Source: Diplonema papillatum
Lineage: Eukaryota; Euglenozoa; Diplonemea; Diplonemida; Diplonemidae
Direction of reading: 5' to 3'
Length of the DNA stretch: 64,000 nucleotides
Assembly: GCA_030068145.1 (NCBI GenBank)
Contig: JAPJBO010000008.1
Coordinates: 558,001-622,000 of the forward strand
The translations under genes and the position numbers were made by a program. Numbering within the stretch: position 1 is the first letter of the stretch; each line of letters opens with the position of its first letter. Shown piece by piece: positions 31,600 to 43,867 of the stretch. The notes beneath the pieces are model-generated. The model was not told the DNA's origin and did no database searches. It saw only the letters and a list, made by a program, of their open reading frames with translations.

Positions 31600-32454
31600 C
31601 TGCAGGGAGATTGCAAGAACGTGCTCAGATGCAAGGACCGGGGGGAAAGGCCTAGTTAACGTTTAGACAGAACATCAACATTGTTTCTCATGCATGCTTA
31701 CGTAGACAAGAAATGCAAAATGGGAAAGGGAGTGAGTGTGCTGTCGCATGGACGCAGAGAAGCACTGGTGCATCTGTGAGGAGGAAAAAATAATAGGCAC
31801 GATGTTTTGCTTGAACGTGCCGGGGGAAGTGAGTCTGTTCGTGATATGATTGTTTGCCTAATTTCTTCCCAAACACGCTGCCAGCATTCTCTTTCGAGTT
31901 TGCGATTAAAAACCAGATATAACAAGAAAAAGCAAAAAAAAAAAGTATAAACATGATGCGGAAAGGGCAGGTTAGCGGCGAAAGACAGACAAGCGTCAGC
32001 TTTCAGTGCTTGATGAGCTGCTGTACCAGTGATGATAGCACTGTACAAAAAGTGACTGGCGTCATGAACTTAGATGAGGTACCAATGTCGCTCTGCGGAT
32101 CGATGGGAAAACTACGGACAGTGACGTTCAGGCAAAGAAAGGCTTATGTGAAAGTGAAACTAAGACCCCCCGTAAAACCTATTTACAAAATATAAATACG
32201 GGGTGGAGGATACATTTTATACTTCATATTCATATACCGATCGCATTTGACTAAGCATGACTTCATTTTAGCGAGCCGAGCTCGGAGAGTAAAAAAGAAA
32301 CACGGCAGAAGAGAAATCAACGAAGAGGCACAAGTCATGAGAACGCCAAGAAGATGAACAAAACTACCGAGACTGTAAGGAGTGGAACGAAGTACGTCTT
32401 CCTCCAGCCAAGACGAATCAACCCGCAATGCGGTCGCAGGCCATTTCACCACTC
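31600..32454. other. Intergenic or 5' intron of the mannosyltransferase gene
   Basis: No clear exon. About 31855-31905 resembles 52250-52300 (CCCAAACACGC-GCCAGC-TTCTCTTTCG), a dispersed repeat. Confidence 0.4.
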
Positions 32455-32640
32455 CTGGGGTAATCTCAGGGCCGCCCACGTGATAAAGCCGTTAAGCACT
32501 GGGAACTTTTAAGTACACGGACCACGGACCACTCGGAGGGGGCACGGACCACGGACCACTCGGAGGGGGTCAGCATGCACTTTTCTCACGGGCTACGGCC
32601 GTTAAGCAGCGGTTGCCGGCTTATCCCGTGACACCTTTTA
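32455..32640. repeat. Diverged, LINE-free copy of the LINE-A target repeat
   Basis: In order: GCCCACGTGATAAAGCCGTTAAGCA, CTTTTAAGTACACGGACCAC, a doubled ~38-bp GGACCACGGACCACTCGGAGGGGG unit, CAGCATGCACTTTT, and GTTAAGCAGCGGTTGCCGGC..CCCGTGACACC. These match, in the same order, the sequences either side of and within the LINE-A1 duplication. Confidence 0.6.
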
Positions 32641-33844
32641 TATGTCGTTGGGTATCATGAATAGACTGCGAATTGTAGAAAGAGAATTGGAGTTTTCATT
32701 GACCGCACTACACATACAAATCTCGACCGATTCTTGCACGATTGTATGGTCCAGCCAAGAAGCTTGGAAGTCAACGCGACGCCATTTGCTGCTCTGAACA
32801 CCCCTGCTCGAACAGCATCTGGGATACAGCCTGCAACAAACAGGCTGATGCCTCTCAGGACTTCGGAGTCGGAAAGATTTTGCGTCTGCGTGATCGAGTG
32901 CGACATAGACGAGCTTACTACTGCCACTGCATGTCCTGATCGAAAAACCTCATCGTGCGAGACGTATGCAGGTTGACACTACCTGGCAGATCTGGGCTAC
33001 CAATTTTTCAGAGGCTGGAGGTATGAGAATAGCTCTAACGAGCCAACCTCACTTCTACAGGGTCTGGGGGCAGAGCCCGGCAGCACTTTTTTAGCTGACC
33101 ATCGTAGTTATTCTTGCAGTAGTCAATCCTCCGGGGCTGAGGTTTTTAGAGGTACCGTCATTTGGCAGCGTAAAAGTGCCATGTTTTGACCTTGGAGGCC
33201 CGGGGGTCTTTATTTGTCCAACTTCGTGCCGAACCTTTGTGCCCTGTTGGCAGTCGTGCAACCCGAACGTTTTTGCCCAGTCGGCGTTTGTGCAGCCCGA
33301 ACCTTGTTGCCCAGCCGGCGTCTGCCGCCAGTCTCTTCCCCCCGGGCGTCCCCCGTTGAACCATACCTGGGTCCGGAGGGTGTTTTGTGTGTTGTCCAAG
33401 CTCGAAACATGCGAACTTAGTCTTGCCCAAAGTTAGCACTGCCCGAACTGAGCATCACTGCTTCACCAGAACTTAGCTGCTCCCGAACTTAACATCACTC
33501 GAGTCATGTCATGACTCATATTGTACAGTATGACGGCATTAATCTCCCCTTCAACTCCGTCTCTCCTCTATGGTATCGTAGGCGAATCGATATTTCGCAA
33601 TTGGCAAGCCTCTTCAAGTATTTCCTACAGCAGCAGAAGCTTATACAAAAAGATTAGTATGGCGCTTCCGTTTGTTTGTGTGCACTAGCGGGTTAACAAT
33701 GCATTGTTAACACAAAAAAGAGTCGGGTGCGCTTGACGGGTGTACAGCCAGTGTTAGACCATAATGTGACAGCAAGAATGCTGATCAGCTTTGCATTTTT
33801 CACACCGCACACACTAGCAGTATCCATAAAGTCGCCCCTATGAT
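32641..33844. other. No confident gene
   Basis: A minus-strand frame at about 32930-32650 reads protein-like sequence (SKLVYVALDHADAKSFR..WRRVDFQASWLDHTIVQESV) without a start codon and could be an exon; another frame of the same DNA is also open. 33240-33320 has a short internal repeat (GCCCAGTCGGCGTTTG / GCCCAGCCGGCGTCTG). 33660-33715 recurs near 52315-52440. Confidence 0.3.
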
Positions 33845-35233
33845 GTGCGGCTGCAGATGATGGAGGCGGGGAACGCGGAGATGAAGCAGATGCTCAGCAG
33901 TTTGATGGGTATGGTGACGGGGCTGTCGGCAGGCGGGATGCCGCAAAGAAGTCGCGCATTGGGGTCCGCGGACCTCGGGGAGGGGGCGAGATGGCTGGGG
34001 ATATTTCCAGGACCAACGCGCATGGAAGTGCTCAGGGTTTTTGAAACCCGGTTCGAGCGAGTGCTCTGCACGGGGGCGAGACCAGGGGCCCGGGAGCAGG
34101 CGAAAGGGCAGCTAGCGAACCTCGAGACGGGGTTCGATATATTTTACGGACCCGGAGAGGCCGGTGGGGGGGGTCCTTTGGGGATGTGCACATGGTCGCA
34201 GTGATGGACAGGGCGATTGCGCGGTTGGTGGCGCTCCAGCTCGGGGAGGAGACGGAGGGCATGCGGGCATGTTCGAGAAGGCATTGGAAGAACAGGACCT
34301 GCCCGGGCCGCTGGCGGAGGCGTGGAAGGAGGCCGAGAAGCAGCGGGCGATAAGGGGACAAAATCGCAGAGCTCGGGGCAATGGAACAGGAGCACGTATG
34401 GGCAGCCGGTAACCGGGGGGAAGATTGGGTACCCGACGGGGGTTTCGTCAGGGCGGAACGGGGGTACCAGACGGGGGGTTTTCGCCAGGGCGGAACGGAG
34501 AAAGAAAAGAAAAGACAATTGGGGAGAATTCGGGACGGGGGCAGGTAACTGCAGCCTTTCAGGCGGGGATAAGGAAAATGGAAAGGGTGCCTGGGGGCAC
34601 GTCACGAGGCAACAGCGAGAGTACCTCGAGGCAGTGCAGGCGCGCGCAGTCCCGGCGACCACGATGGTCAGGTGGGCGCAACGGTTGGAAAAGCCGGTCG
34701 GGGTGAAGAAGAGGTTTCCTGGGGCGGGATGGGTCGGGGTGTACCTGGCGGAATCGGCAAGGGTGAGGCCCTTGACGCAGAGGGACTACGCCCTGTGCCT
34801 TCGGTCGGTGCGGCGCCCATCTCCCGCGGGAATCTTGGAGGCGCACGTAGCGTCTGACGGCGTTGGGAGCCGATGTGCCGACGAGGCAGGCTGCGCCAGT
34901 GGAACCGAAGCACTGGGAACTGTGTTGCGGAGGGCGCTGTGTTTAAACAAGTGGTCATCTTCGGCGGATAGGGACATGCGACGCTTTTTGGAGCATGCAA
35001 CACCTCCTCGAGTAGGCCACCCTCACGGTGATCTGCCAGGTCAGGTGTTCTGCAAGTGTGGAGACCCGCCTTTAAAAGATGCCAGATGCACGGTCGGCTT
35101 CTACCGGCTGAGGAGAGCCGCACCCAATGGACACCATTTCCCAATCAGCGCTCCTCCAGAAGAAAGCGCGGAAGCAAAAGACCGACTATCAGTTGGTAGA
35201 AAGCTGCGCGGCGGACAGCTTGTGCAGGAATGA
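33845..35233 (+). pseudogene. GC-rich broken coding region, unknown (gag/ORF1-like composition)
   Basis: Sense-strand frames change several times: 33845-34204 (helical, ending near YFGPG-like GFDIFYGPGEAGGGG), 34164-34412 (FEKALEEQDLPGPLAEAWKE), then 34217-35233 with a Gly/Arg-rich stretch followed by MVRWAQRLEKPVGVKKRF. At least two frameshifts. Composition (helical, then Gly-rich basic) recalls a retroelement gag or ORF1 protein, but no motif is diagnostic. Confidence 0.35.
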
Positions 35234-35649
35234 AGCGACTTCCCACAGGAGGCCACAGGTAGGAGGTCTTGGTATGATTTGGTGCTGCAGTAGTAATCGC
35301 AGAATCAAAAGCGACCGGCAAACACCTCTAAACGCCTCTGAACGCTCTCAAGCGGACGCCAGCGCCCCGAAGCTCCTAAACGCTCCCTGAAGCTCTCCAA
35401 TACAGATCAGGGGAAGAGTGCCGAATTTGCAGGAAAAGGACAACGTGCCCCTTTCACGAAGTAGGCACAACGTGCTGCAAACGCGCAATCCGGGGTTTCG
35501 GGAGTACCTTTGAGATTACAACAAGATTGCTAAAACCAGCTAACGGCTCCGTTACAGGGTGGGGAAGAAGCTGCGGATATCCTGAACACGCCGTCGGGAG
35601 CCATTCTCGGGACAACCGAGTCGAAGCGTGGCAGGATCTGGCTGGATGC

Positions 35650-35785
35650 TCAAGCTTTTCGTGCCGGGGTCCAACGCTGACAACCACCAGGATGATGATG
35701 AGGATCAGACACCCACAGGCACCGCAGACCCCCAAAACCGGGTTTTTAGCTGAAACCGGCTTTTTTGCTCGGTCAGACAAAGTGC
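35650..35785 (-). other. Exon-like segment with a predicted membrane span
   Basis: After a possible 3' splice site (CCCTACAG) the minus strand codes basic residues (SDRAKKPVSAKNPV) and then about 20 hydrophobic residues (CGCLILIIILVVVSVG). This is the topology of a type II signal anchor. It has no start codon and no clear donor. Chance cannot be excluded. Confidence 0.25.
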
Positions 35786-36463
35786 TAAAGTCCCCTGTAG
35801 GGCCTCAGTTTTGCGGCTAAATTGGATCGAAATCATTACTCTGCTGTGGGTCTTTGTGTGGTGGTCCTTGCGCGGGAACTCATCGGCTGTTGCGTAGCAC
35901 TTGTAAAAAGGCAAAGCATACTAGCTTTTCGGATGAAGACGTTTTAAAAGGGGGGAAGAGGAGCAAAACACGTGATTGTTTTCCGATCCCTTTGCCTGTG
36001 CGAACCTTGCAGCCAACCGATATTCCCTGGACAACTTTGTCCGACTCGCACAAAGGACGGACCAGCCTTCGAACATTCCATCCGAGGTCTGGGCGGAAAT
36101 CCCGACTATGACTACAATAGTAGGTGGTCGTGTGAACCAGGTTTAATACATGCCGTTTCCGCACGCTCCACATGTGCATGGCCTTGCGTTCCGCAGCGGA
36201 ACGTACGGAATTCCACAGTGATTAAATTTGTGGGTTCCCGCCCGTGTGGAAATCCGTACGTGTTTCCGCACGTATTCATTTTGGCACGCACACGTGTGTA
36301 GAGTCGACCGTACTCGGACCGCCCATTCTCTGGGATCTGGGGACGGTGGTAGGTATCGTAGAATGTTCATCCAGGCTTGAAGATAATATTAGAACCATAG
36401 CCCTGCTGGGCATCACGTAGGAAGAAATACTACTGGCCGCTTAAAAACTGAGACGAAGCGGAG
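35786..36463. other. No gene seen
   Basis: A palindrome-rich stretch lies around 36170-36300 (CGTGTGG / CCACACG type motifs); otherwise nothing. Confidence 0.35.
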
Positions 36464-37480
36464 AATGTGTCGCAGCGGCCGAGCACTTCGCAGCTGGCTA
36501 CAAGAACAACTGACGAGCTCATTCAAGATGGGATCAATTGTTCTTTTGCTGAAAAGCTACCGTACACCGCCTTTCTGAAGACTGGCCGAAACGGGAGCAA
36601 TTTCCTCTTCAGGATCTGCAGAAAGAACCTGATCAACGAGGCGAAGATCGTCATAGGAATTGTGAAGTCGAGACATATCAGCATTGCCTGGTACCTCAAC
36701 TTGCAGAACGACCTGGGATTTACTCCCTTGACGGCTTCCTTTGAAAGCGCTGAGATGAAATACCTCGTTGTAGAGGGTGCCACCATCCCGGGGAAATGTG
36801 TGGACGTCAAAGACCTCTCAGTGACAGCGCTGAGGGCACACATCCTAAATTACATTCTGGAACAAACTGCCCCCGCGCCGGGCAACACGTACCGCACTGG
36901 AGGCAGCAGGACCAGAATGCAGGACACGCTCAGAAATTTGGAACAACATTGTTGTTCCAAAGATGGACAACTTGACTACAGTTGAGCGTGTCAATTGCTG
37001 CAAACCCCGTCGATGAGTGCAGCTTGCTTCTTAGAGTGAACGGTTTTTGTAAGATGACTTTCAACTCTAAAAATTCTCTAGAAATGCCCCCGAAGCCAAG
37101 CCCGAAAGTCGCGGCTGCAAAGGCTCGTGACAGGGAGCTTGAGGCGAGGGTGACCAAGCATCCTTCGGATGTGGGAAGCTCGAGAAGTTGGCGATGATCG
37201 GCGAGGAGGGTGTGCGAGGCCCAGAAATACCTGTTCAAGAAGACTCACAAAGCACGGCTGCTTGTTGAAGGTCGGAAATTCGATGAGACCTCTGGCATCA
37301 CTTCCGCCGATTACGCCGACCCTCGAGGACTTGATGCAGAGAGTGGCAGCATTCTTGGAGTTCAGCACGCCGCGTGGGTAAAATTGTTCAAAAGTAGCCC
37401 CTGTATCGCGAGGGCGCCATCGATGACACATTTCTGCTGCTTGATGATGCATGCTGACAGCAATTGCGATGAGTTTTGAG
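36464..37480 (+). pseudogene. Broken gene of unknown function
   Basis: Frame 36464-36985 codes about 173 residues with normal composition (FAEKLPYTAFLKTGRNGSN, VIGIVKSRHISIAWYLNL) and no ATG at its start. It is followed in other frames by PKPSPKVAAAKARDRELEAR, KLEKLAMIGEEGV and EAQKYLFKKTHKARLLVEGR. The shifts at about 36985, 37185 and 37205 suggest a decayed gene. No family recognised. Confidence 0.4.
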
Positions 37481-37904
37481 AGGTTTCTGCCATAATCTGG
37501 AGCGAAAGACGGTGTGCATAGATCCTGAGCGGAGACTTTTGGTTCTCTTGGGCCGGTCCCTCAGGCTCTGACCGTAATACTGCTCATCATTGCGGTGGAC
37601 GCATTGGGCTACGCGGACCATCGCCAAGTATGGAGAGAGCCAGTCTTCTCCTAGTACGAATCAGGCTTTCGACCATGCGCAAGTAAGTGACGTGATGCTG
37701 TCGGGTTGACCAATTCCTCGTCGACGATCCTGTTGCAGCAGCTCAAAGGAGTAGCGTTGCGCGAGCAGGAAGCAAGGGAGTCGCAGGCCCCCGAGTCTCG
37801 CGACGACGAACCTCGGGTCGTTACACTCAAGATGCACAGCGTAGCGACATGGCCGGCAGACCATCGCGCTGCAACAAACCCGAGCAGGGCCGGTTCTACT
37901 TGGG

Positions 37905-38620
37905 GAAGAAGGTCTGGGAGCAGGTCATCTATCAGTACTCGGAGATCGGCTCATGGGCACAACGCATCTTTGACAGCAAAAGGGAACCCACGGAAACGGC
38001 GCTCAGGACCCTGTTCGGCCCACCTGCATCTGATGGCCGGGACGCTGGGACCGCCTCCGTGCGCTACGAGGGCAGCTATGGGGACACTACGAAGGGCAGA
38101 AGAGAAGCTTGCAAAGCAAAGTTCTGGTTGCTGGCTTTGTGCTGTGGCCGCTCGAGCAGTGCGTTGACCGGGGCTTCGGGATGGTGCGAAGTCCCGCAAG
38201 CTCGGGATGATGCTGAAACCAGAAGAGAAAGAAGTGCACTAGCGAGTTCTGGGGGCTACAACTGGGCAGCCAAGAAGGTCTGGGAGCAGGTCATCTCTCA
38301 GTACTCGGAAATCAGCTCAGCAGGAATGCGCACAACGCAATCCTTGACGGCAACAGGGAAATCGTGAAAACGGCGCTCAGGACCCACCTGCATCTGATGG
38401 GCCGGGACCCCGATGCTGGGACCACCTCCGTGCGCTACGAGGGCAGCTACGCAAACTCGTCGTCCGGAACCATGGGGACACTACGAAGAGCAGAATCCAG
38501 AGCTTGCAAAGCAAAGTTCTGGATACTGGCTGTGGCAGCTCGAGTGGTGCGTTGACCGGTATTCGGGACGATGCGTAGTCCCACAAGCTCGGGGTGCTGA
38601 AAACAACAGAAGAAAAAGAG
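37905..38620 (+). repeat. Tandem duplication of a ~350-bp coding-like unit
   Basis: 37905-38250 and 38275-38620 align throughout, with indels. Shared landmarks: AAGAAGGTCTGGGAGCAGGTCA (coding KKVWEQVI.QYSEI), CTCCGTGCGCTACGAGGGCAG and AGAGCTTGCAAAGCAAAGTTCTGG. Both copies contain frameshifts relative to each other, so neither is likely to be functional. Function unknown. Confidence 0.75.
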
Positions 38621-39345
38621 GACAAAGATGATGTCCCAAGCGGGGGTGGTTCCACCTCCGTGTGCCAACCACAGGTCAAAATCCCGGATCTTGAAAAAAG
38701 CCGTGACGAGGCTAAAAGAAAAGGCGATCCGCTAGGCGGGCGCGCGGTGGTAATGAGCTAAGCAGCCGCAATACACACAGGGACTGGATCCGGAGGCAGC
38801 AGCGGCGTTTCAGCCACGGGGTCAACTCGAGCGAGAAACTCTACCCTGGATCAATGAAACCATGCTTGAGCACCTTTTGCTTCGTTGTACAGTACTAGAA
38901 CCCCTTAGACTTGCTGCCCTTAGATTCCCTCCCCCGTCCACATTGTCCCAGGTCTTCACACAACGCACCTCTGTTGGCCTACTGCTGCTCTTACAGAAGA
39001 CGAAAGACCTGCCTGATTTCCCAGTCATTGCTCGCAGGCTACTGGCACAACCAGTTGTAAAGATATAGACATGAAAGATGTGAATGACCTACACCCAAGA
39101 TCCAACATGTGCAGTGTTAATGTAGAACCGCCTGACATTCCGTCCACGTTCTTCCTCCTCTGTAACATACCGCTCTCCAGGGGAATTGCCCCCTTGACCA
39201 GGTCAGCTTCTGGAATTGTTCGTTCCCTCGTCTAACCCAGTCTCCCAACTGACCGCTGATTTTCCAGTCGGCTCGGTCCCGTTCATTCGCCTCCGTATGG
39301 CTGGTTGTCAGTTCTGACACAAAAAAAAAAAAAAAAAAATCAAGG

Positions 39346-39660
39346 ATGAGTATTTTACTCTCTCTCCGGGCTCCCTCCGCGCGGCCTTGTGAACGAGATC
39401 GGGGCACCATCAAGGTGATCATCCTCCGGCAGAAGGTCGCTGTAAAAGAAGAACGCAACGAACGAAACGCAGCGAGTCGCTCAGCGTCGACGAGAGATAA
39501 CGACGGCGACGGCAACAGGACGACATCGTGTTGGACAAGGAGGGCACGCCTTTTTCCGACCCCGGGCACCATCCCCGGCAGGATGACGGACATGTGGGCC
39601 CTGGGTGTCACGATCTTTGCCGGGTCTGGGGCTCGGGGCCACCCCGAGCGCGAAAAAAAA
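39346..39660 (+). pseudogene. Possible protein-kinase fragment
   Basis: The frame includes MTDMWALGVTIFA, which resembles kinase subdomain IX (DxWxLGVxxx), preceded in a shifted frame by DDIVLDKEGTPF, resembling the GTPxF of the activation segment. Catalytic subdomains (HRD, DFG) are not found nearby. An A19 run is at 39321-39339. Low confidence; the motif is short. Confidence 0.25.
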
Positions 39661-39889
39661 TTGAATACATTTTGGGCTGGGGGTTGGGGTAGGGCCGGGT
39701 CACTACCAACCGGGATCAGCGGCAAGGGGTGAGCCAAGGCAGGGGAGGGATAAAGGGGGGAGCCGAGGCAGGAGGGCCAAGGGGCGAAGCCATGGCGAAG
39801 TCATGGCGAAGCCATGGGGGCAGGATGAGTAAAAAGGAGGCAGGAGAAGAGGAGGGAGGAGGGACAGGGCGGGAGGGCCAAAGGGTGGC

Positions 39890-40195
39890 GAGACGTTGAC
39901 TACCAAGTCTAATTAAATTTGAGATCCGAAATTGGACGTTGACTACCAATTCTAATTACATTTGGATCCGACAGTAGACGTTGACTACCAATACTAATTA
40001 GATTTGGGATTTGGCACAGACATTGACTACTGATTCTAATTAAATTTGGATCCGACATTAAACGTTGACTACCAGTTCTAATTGAATTTGGATCCGAAAG
40101 TGGACGTTGGCTTCCAATTCTAATTAGCTTTGGGATTTGGCATCAGACGTTGACTACCGATTCTAATTAAATTTGGATTCAATACTAGAAGGTGA
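39890..40195 (+). repeat. 42-bp tandem repeat (minisatellite), about 7 copies
   Basis: Unit GACGTTGACTACCAATTCTA + ATTAAATTTGGATCCGACA-like. An isolated extra unit is at about 40337-40378. Confidence 0.9.
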
Positions 40196-40831
40196 CTGGC
40201 ACGGGAATTCTTCGCTGTACCGTACCGTGCGCTGGGGCCCCCCAGACCCCCTCTCTTACAAATTAGCTTAACCATTTTGTCTGATTCTTATTACCAACGC
40301 TGAGGTTGGGCTAGGCTGGCACAGTAGTGCTTGCCTCTTGACTACCAATCCTAATTAGTTTTGGGTCCGCGACAGGACCCCGAGACCCCGAGGGCGAAAA
40401 GGACTTTTCTACAATACCGGTATAAATCCCTGCAGGTGCTTATACAAAAAAAAAAAAAGCCTAGCCCTTCGAGCACAATGCTGCCTCTTGCCAAGCCGCT
40501 ATTGCCTGCGCGCCACTCGGGTTCTGCTTTTCCCAGTGCAGAATTCGCGCAGCTTTCTCAAGTAAAAAACGTATCACACCTCTACTGGCACGGTCGACTT
40601 GAAGTGTCCGCGAAGGAAGGACACCGTGGCCAGCGCCTGCGGCAGGGTCGTAACGGAGCCGGCCATACTGTTTGGTGGTGGGGACGAATAGTACTCTAGC
40701 GCTTTGTTTGGATCGCACGTACACGGTGTGAGAGTGAAACTTGCGGTCCATTTTGCGGGTGTGCACTCGCAAACCCAGTGTGAAATCCAGTGCCACGCTG
40801 TGGCACTGCCACACCGACACTTGTAGACTTG

Positions 40832-41069
40832 GGGCAGCAGGACACCTTGTCCAGATGGGTAGTGTCACCTCCCCGATGCGAGCCCGATGGATGCGGGCAA
40901 CTGCACCTTTGTACCGCCGACACCCTCTGGGTGCTTCCAGGTGACGCGCAATCGGGAGTTTGAAACATGATGATTAATATCAGAAGCCCGCACCCACGCG
41001 GCGTTGACTGTGGCTGGTCTTTGTAAGGGCTGCCTTGATGTTACTTTAATCGAACTCACACTAAGCTGA
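40832..41069 (+). repeat. ~240-bp dispersed repeat, copy 1 of 3
   Basis: Begins GGGGCAGCAGGACACC and ends CACACTAAGCTGAAAC. Copies at 49025-49274 (most similar) and 54175-54392 (shortened), all in plus orientation. Non-coding; class unknown. Confidence 0.8.
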
Positions 41070-41527
41070 AACCACTTGCCGACTTTCCCGGCGAGTGTCC
41101 AATCTCGGTCGCGAAAGGTTCGAGCCCTGAAGCAATGAGAAGGTTGGCCAGGGCCCCGAAGCCGATTTCTGCGCAACACGGCAACAACGCGATCATGCAG
41201 CCCTGTTTCGGTGTGCAATCGGGCAGGTGGCAGGTCCACGACGTGGGTCAAGAATAGTTCCGGTCTTGACGGCCTGGATACGAATAAGGGAGTGTTTTGT
41301 GCATCACTTTTCCTCACAAAAGGGGATAAGTCCTCGCTATTCGGTGTACGTCAGGTTTTCAGACTCCCGCAATCATGCACAGCAAACAACACAAACTCAA
41401 GACGTCCATTCCACTACAGAATGCGAGAGCGTGAGCGGTTGTGTGAGGGTGAAGTCATAGACCACTTTATGTTATCAGTCGCTGATCATCTACGCCTAGC
41501 GTCTCTGAAAGGAACATTCCCGGAGTT

Positions 41528-41745
41528 GGGGCTTGCACTGATGAACGAAGTAACGGACGATCAGCATCAACTGACCAAAGGTAATGAAAATGATGAAGGC
41601 AAAAGTTACTTGTTCTTCGCGTGTGAGGGTGTAGACCTCTCTGGGGCGGTTTCTTGCATCAGCACGTTTTCGTCGGCTTCGGTTTCTCTTTCATGTGCAA
41701 CCCGTTGTTCCGGAACACGTTCCCGTCATTACGAACGTACGATTT
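41528..41745 (+). repeat. Dispersed repeat, intact copy (interrupted copy at 50964-51575)
   Basis: From CACTGATGAACGAAGTAACGG to CCCGTCATTACGAACGTAC. The other copy (50964-51083 and 51480-51575) is split by a 387-bp foldback element at the equivalent of 41645. Confidence 0.75.
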
Positions 41746-42004
41746 AAAGAACAATGGCCATACATTGCGATGCCTCTACCGCACCAGTGCTGGTGAACTT
41801 CGTCAGATGAGGGCAGACTCTCTACAAAGGTCTTCCACCTCTCGAGGTCGCGATAAGATGAGGGCGCGTGTTCCTGCGCCAGTTCCGCCAGCTTCTGCAG
41901 GAGGTCGGGACTGCCTTGTTGCTGCTTCGCATGGCTAGCTGACCTGTGGTGCGTGCGAAAAAAGAGCCTGACTGGTTGTACGAAGGGAGCAAAAGGAACG
42001 GACC

Positions 42005-42260
42005 CAGCCGAAGAAATGTGAAAACGGGCTTTTGCCTGGAAGCTTTTCGAGTTGTTCTGCAGATACTACAGCTTTATTGGGGTTGGGAAAAGGGAGAGGA
42101 CACATCAAAACAAGTCAAAGGGTGTGAGCCTCCACAGGCTAAGATACGGGGCAGCTCCGAGGACAGGGACGGGAGTAGTCTCGCCTTAGCAGTCCCAGGG
42201 CCTCTCCACCCACATGTATGTGTTCTCGTCGTCATCGCTACCGCGTGTCGATTCATCGTG
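42005..42260 (-). repeat. Repeat related, inverted, to 43868-44190
   Basis: CACATCAAAACAAGTCAAAGGGTGTG and AGGGACGGG..CTTAGCAGTCCCAGGGCCTC both recur on the opposite strand at 43868-43905 and 44118-44175. The left end (42012-42065) is shared with 12266-12325. Confidence 0.65.
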
Positions 42261-42934
42261 GGAATGCTAAGCGCGTAACGAACCACTCACCAGGAAGGTG
42301 TTGGGCACCAGATTCCAAAGGAATCGGAAAACAAAAGTTGCCGAGAGAGAAAGAGAGAGCGAAAGAGATCAGAGTTAGAATAGAGCATCTATTTGGTATC
42401 AGAAAGTAGGTGCGAGGATGCCGTGTGCGCTAGCTTTGTTAGACCGTGAATCTAATAATTACAGCTTTCCCTTTCGATTCATCACAAAGAGAATGAGAAA
42501 GGCAATCGTGGGTAGCACAAACTCAACAGAGGTCTAGTCAACTAATCCCTGCAGTATTAGCATCCTTTCAATAACAAAGAGAGAGAGAGAGAGAGAGAGG
42601 GAAGTCTCCGGCCTCCTCACAAAATACTCGAGGGGCTGCCTTGTGCTCATTTCAACGTTGATCAACGGAGGCTAGAGGGGGAGAAAACAATACCACTGCA
42701 AAGTGGGTCTTTTTCGCTACGCTTACGCTCGCCACTTAACCCAGATTTTCCTCTGTTTCGTGTGGGCTACTATTTACCTCCTTTGAGACTTTGAGATTGG
42801 AATATTGTTGCGAAAGTGGGGAATCACCGGCATGCCGATGAGTACCACACTATACCTGAGATTTCGCAACAGGCAGTCTCCTCAAGTATTTCCTACAAAG
42901 CAGGTGTTTTCGTTGACCGCACTACCCTGGGCCC

Positions 42935-43150
42935 AAATCCTGGACGTGGGTTCAGGAGGCAAATTTGCAAATGATCATGATCAGAAGGTCCTACTTGGGC
43001 AGTTCAGTTTCCTCACACATTGCATGCGGCTAAAAACCGTACACCGCATCCTGGACGTGGTTTCAGGTGGCAAATTTGGCAAATAATCATGATCAGAAGG
43101 TCCTGCATGGGCGGTTCAGTTTCCTCACACATTGCATGTGGCTAAAAAGA
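42935..43150 (+). repeat. ~113-bp tandem duplication
   Basis: Two copies from ATCCTGGACGTGG to ACATTGCATGYGGCTAAAAA. Confidence 0.8.
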
Positions 43151-43509
43151 AAAATGCACACGTGGAGTCGATGTTGAGCACCGAGCAAACCGCGCGGCAC
43201 GTCGTCGGCCTGGCGTGGCAAGACACGTACTTGAGGATGCCCTCGCCGCACCCGCAGAAGCCCGAAAACGTGGAGTTGCCGAGGACAACGTCCACCGCCG
43301 CATCCCGGGCCGAGACGTCGCGCGCCAGGTCGCCGTCGCACTGCGTCACATTCAGCAGGTCCTGCGCCGACAGCGTCGCCTGCCCGTCGTACTTCGAGCA
43401 CTGCGACAGCCGCCGGGCGTGTCCGAACACGTTCACCTCCGTCGCGCAATAGCCGCCGTCGCAGTTCGATGTCAACGGCCTCGTGTTGGTCCGGAACGGG
43501 AACACGCAC
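43150..43509 (-). CDS. Candidate exon of a Cys-rich (secreted?) host protein
   Basis: After a possible 3' splice site (AAACCAG at 43510) one minus-strand frame is open for about 118 codons, with about 12 evenly spaced Cys (CDGGYCATEVNVFGHARRLS, GFCGCGEGILKYVSC) and N-glycosylation sequons. That suggests an extracellular disulfide-bonded domain. A second frame of the same DNA is also open but Arg-rich and less likely. The donor is not resolved. Family unknown. Confidence 0.4.
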
Positions 43510-43867
43510 CTGGTTTAGCGTTTTTTAGAGTTAAAGTTCGCTTGAAATTCCGGGGTTTCAGGGTCTCCGTGTGATCGTTCATGAATGGGTTCTCTTAGAG
43601 CAAGAAAGGGCTATATGGTTGCGGGTTGTATATTTGGTGCCCCCTTTCGTTATGGGTTATGGCTAGCCATGTCCGGGATTGTTTGTGACCGACACCAAGT
43701 ACTTTCCTTCGTGGAGTGACCCCCCACGTTCTACAAGTTTTTGTCGCGGTTTTGAAGCGTTAGAAGCAAGATCGAGACCGAGAACTCTGCGGAACTACCC
43801 ACCAACCGGGCCCCTTCACGCGGGGGGACCTCGTTGTGCCTCGGTTCCCGGCGCAACTTCCGCTCCC

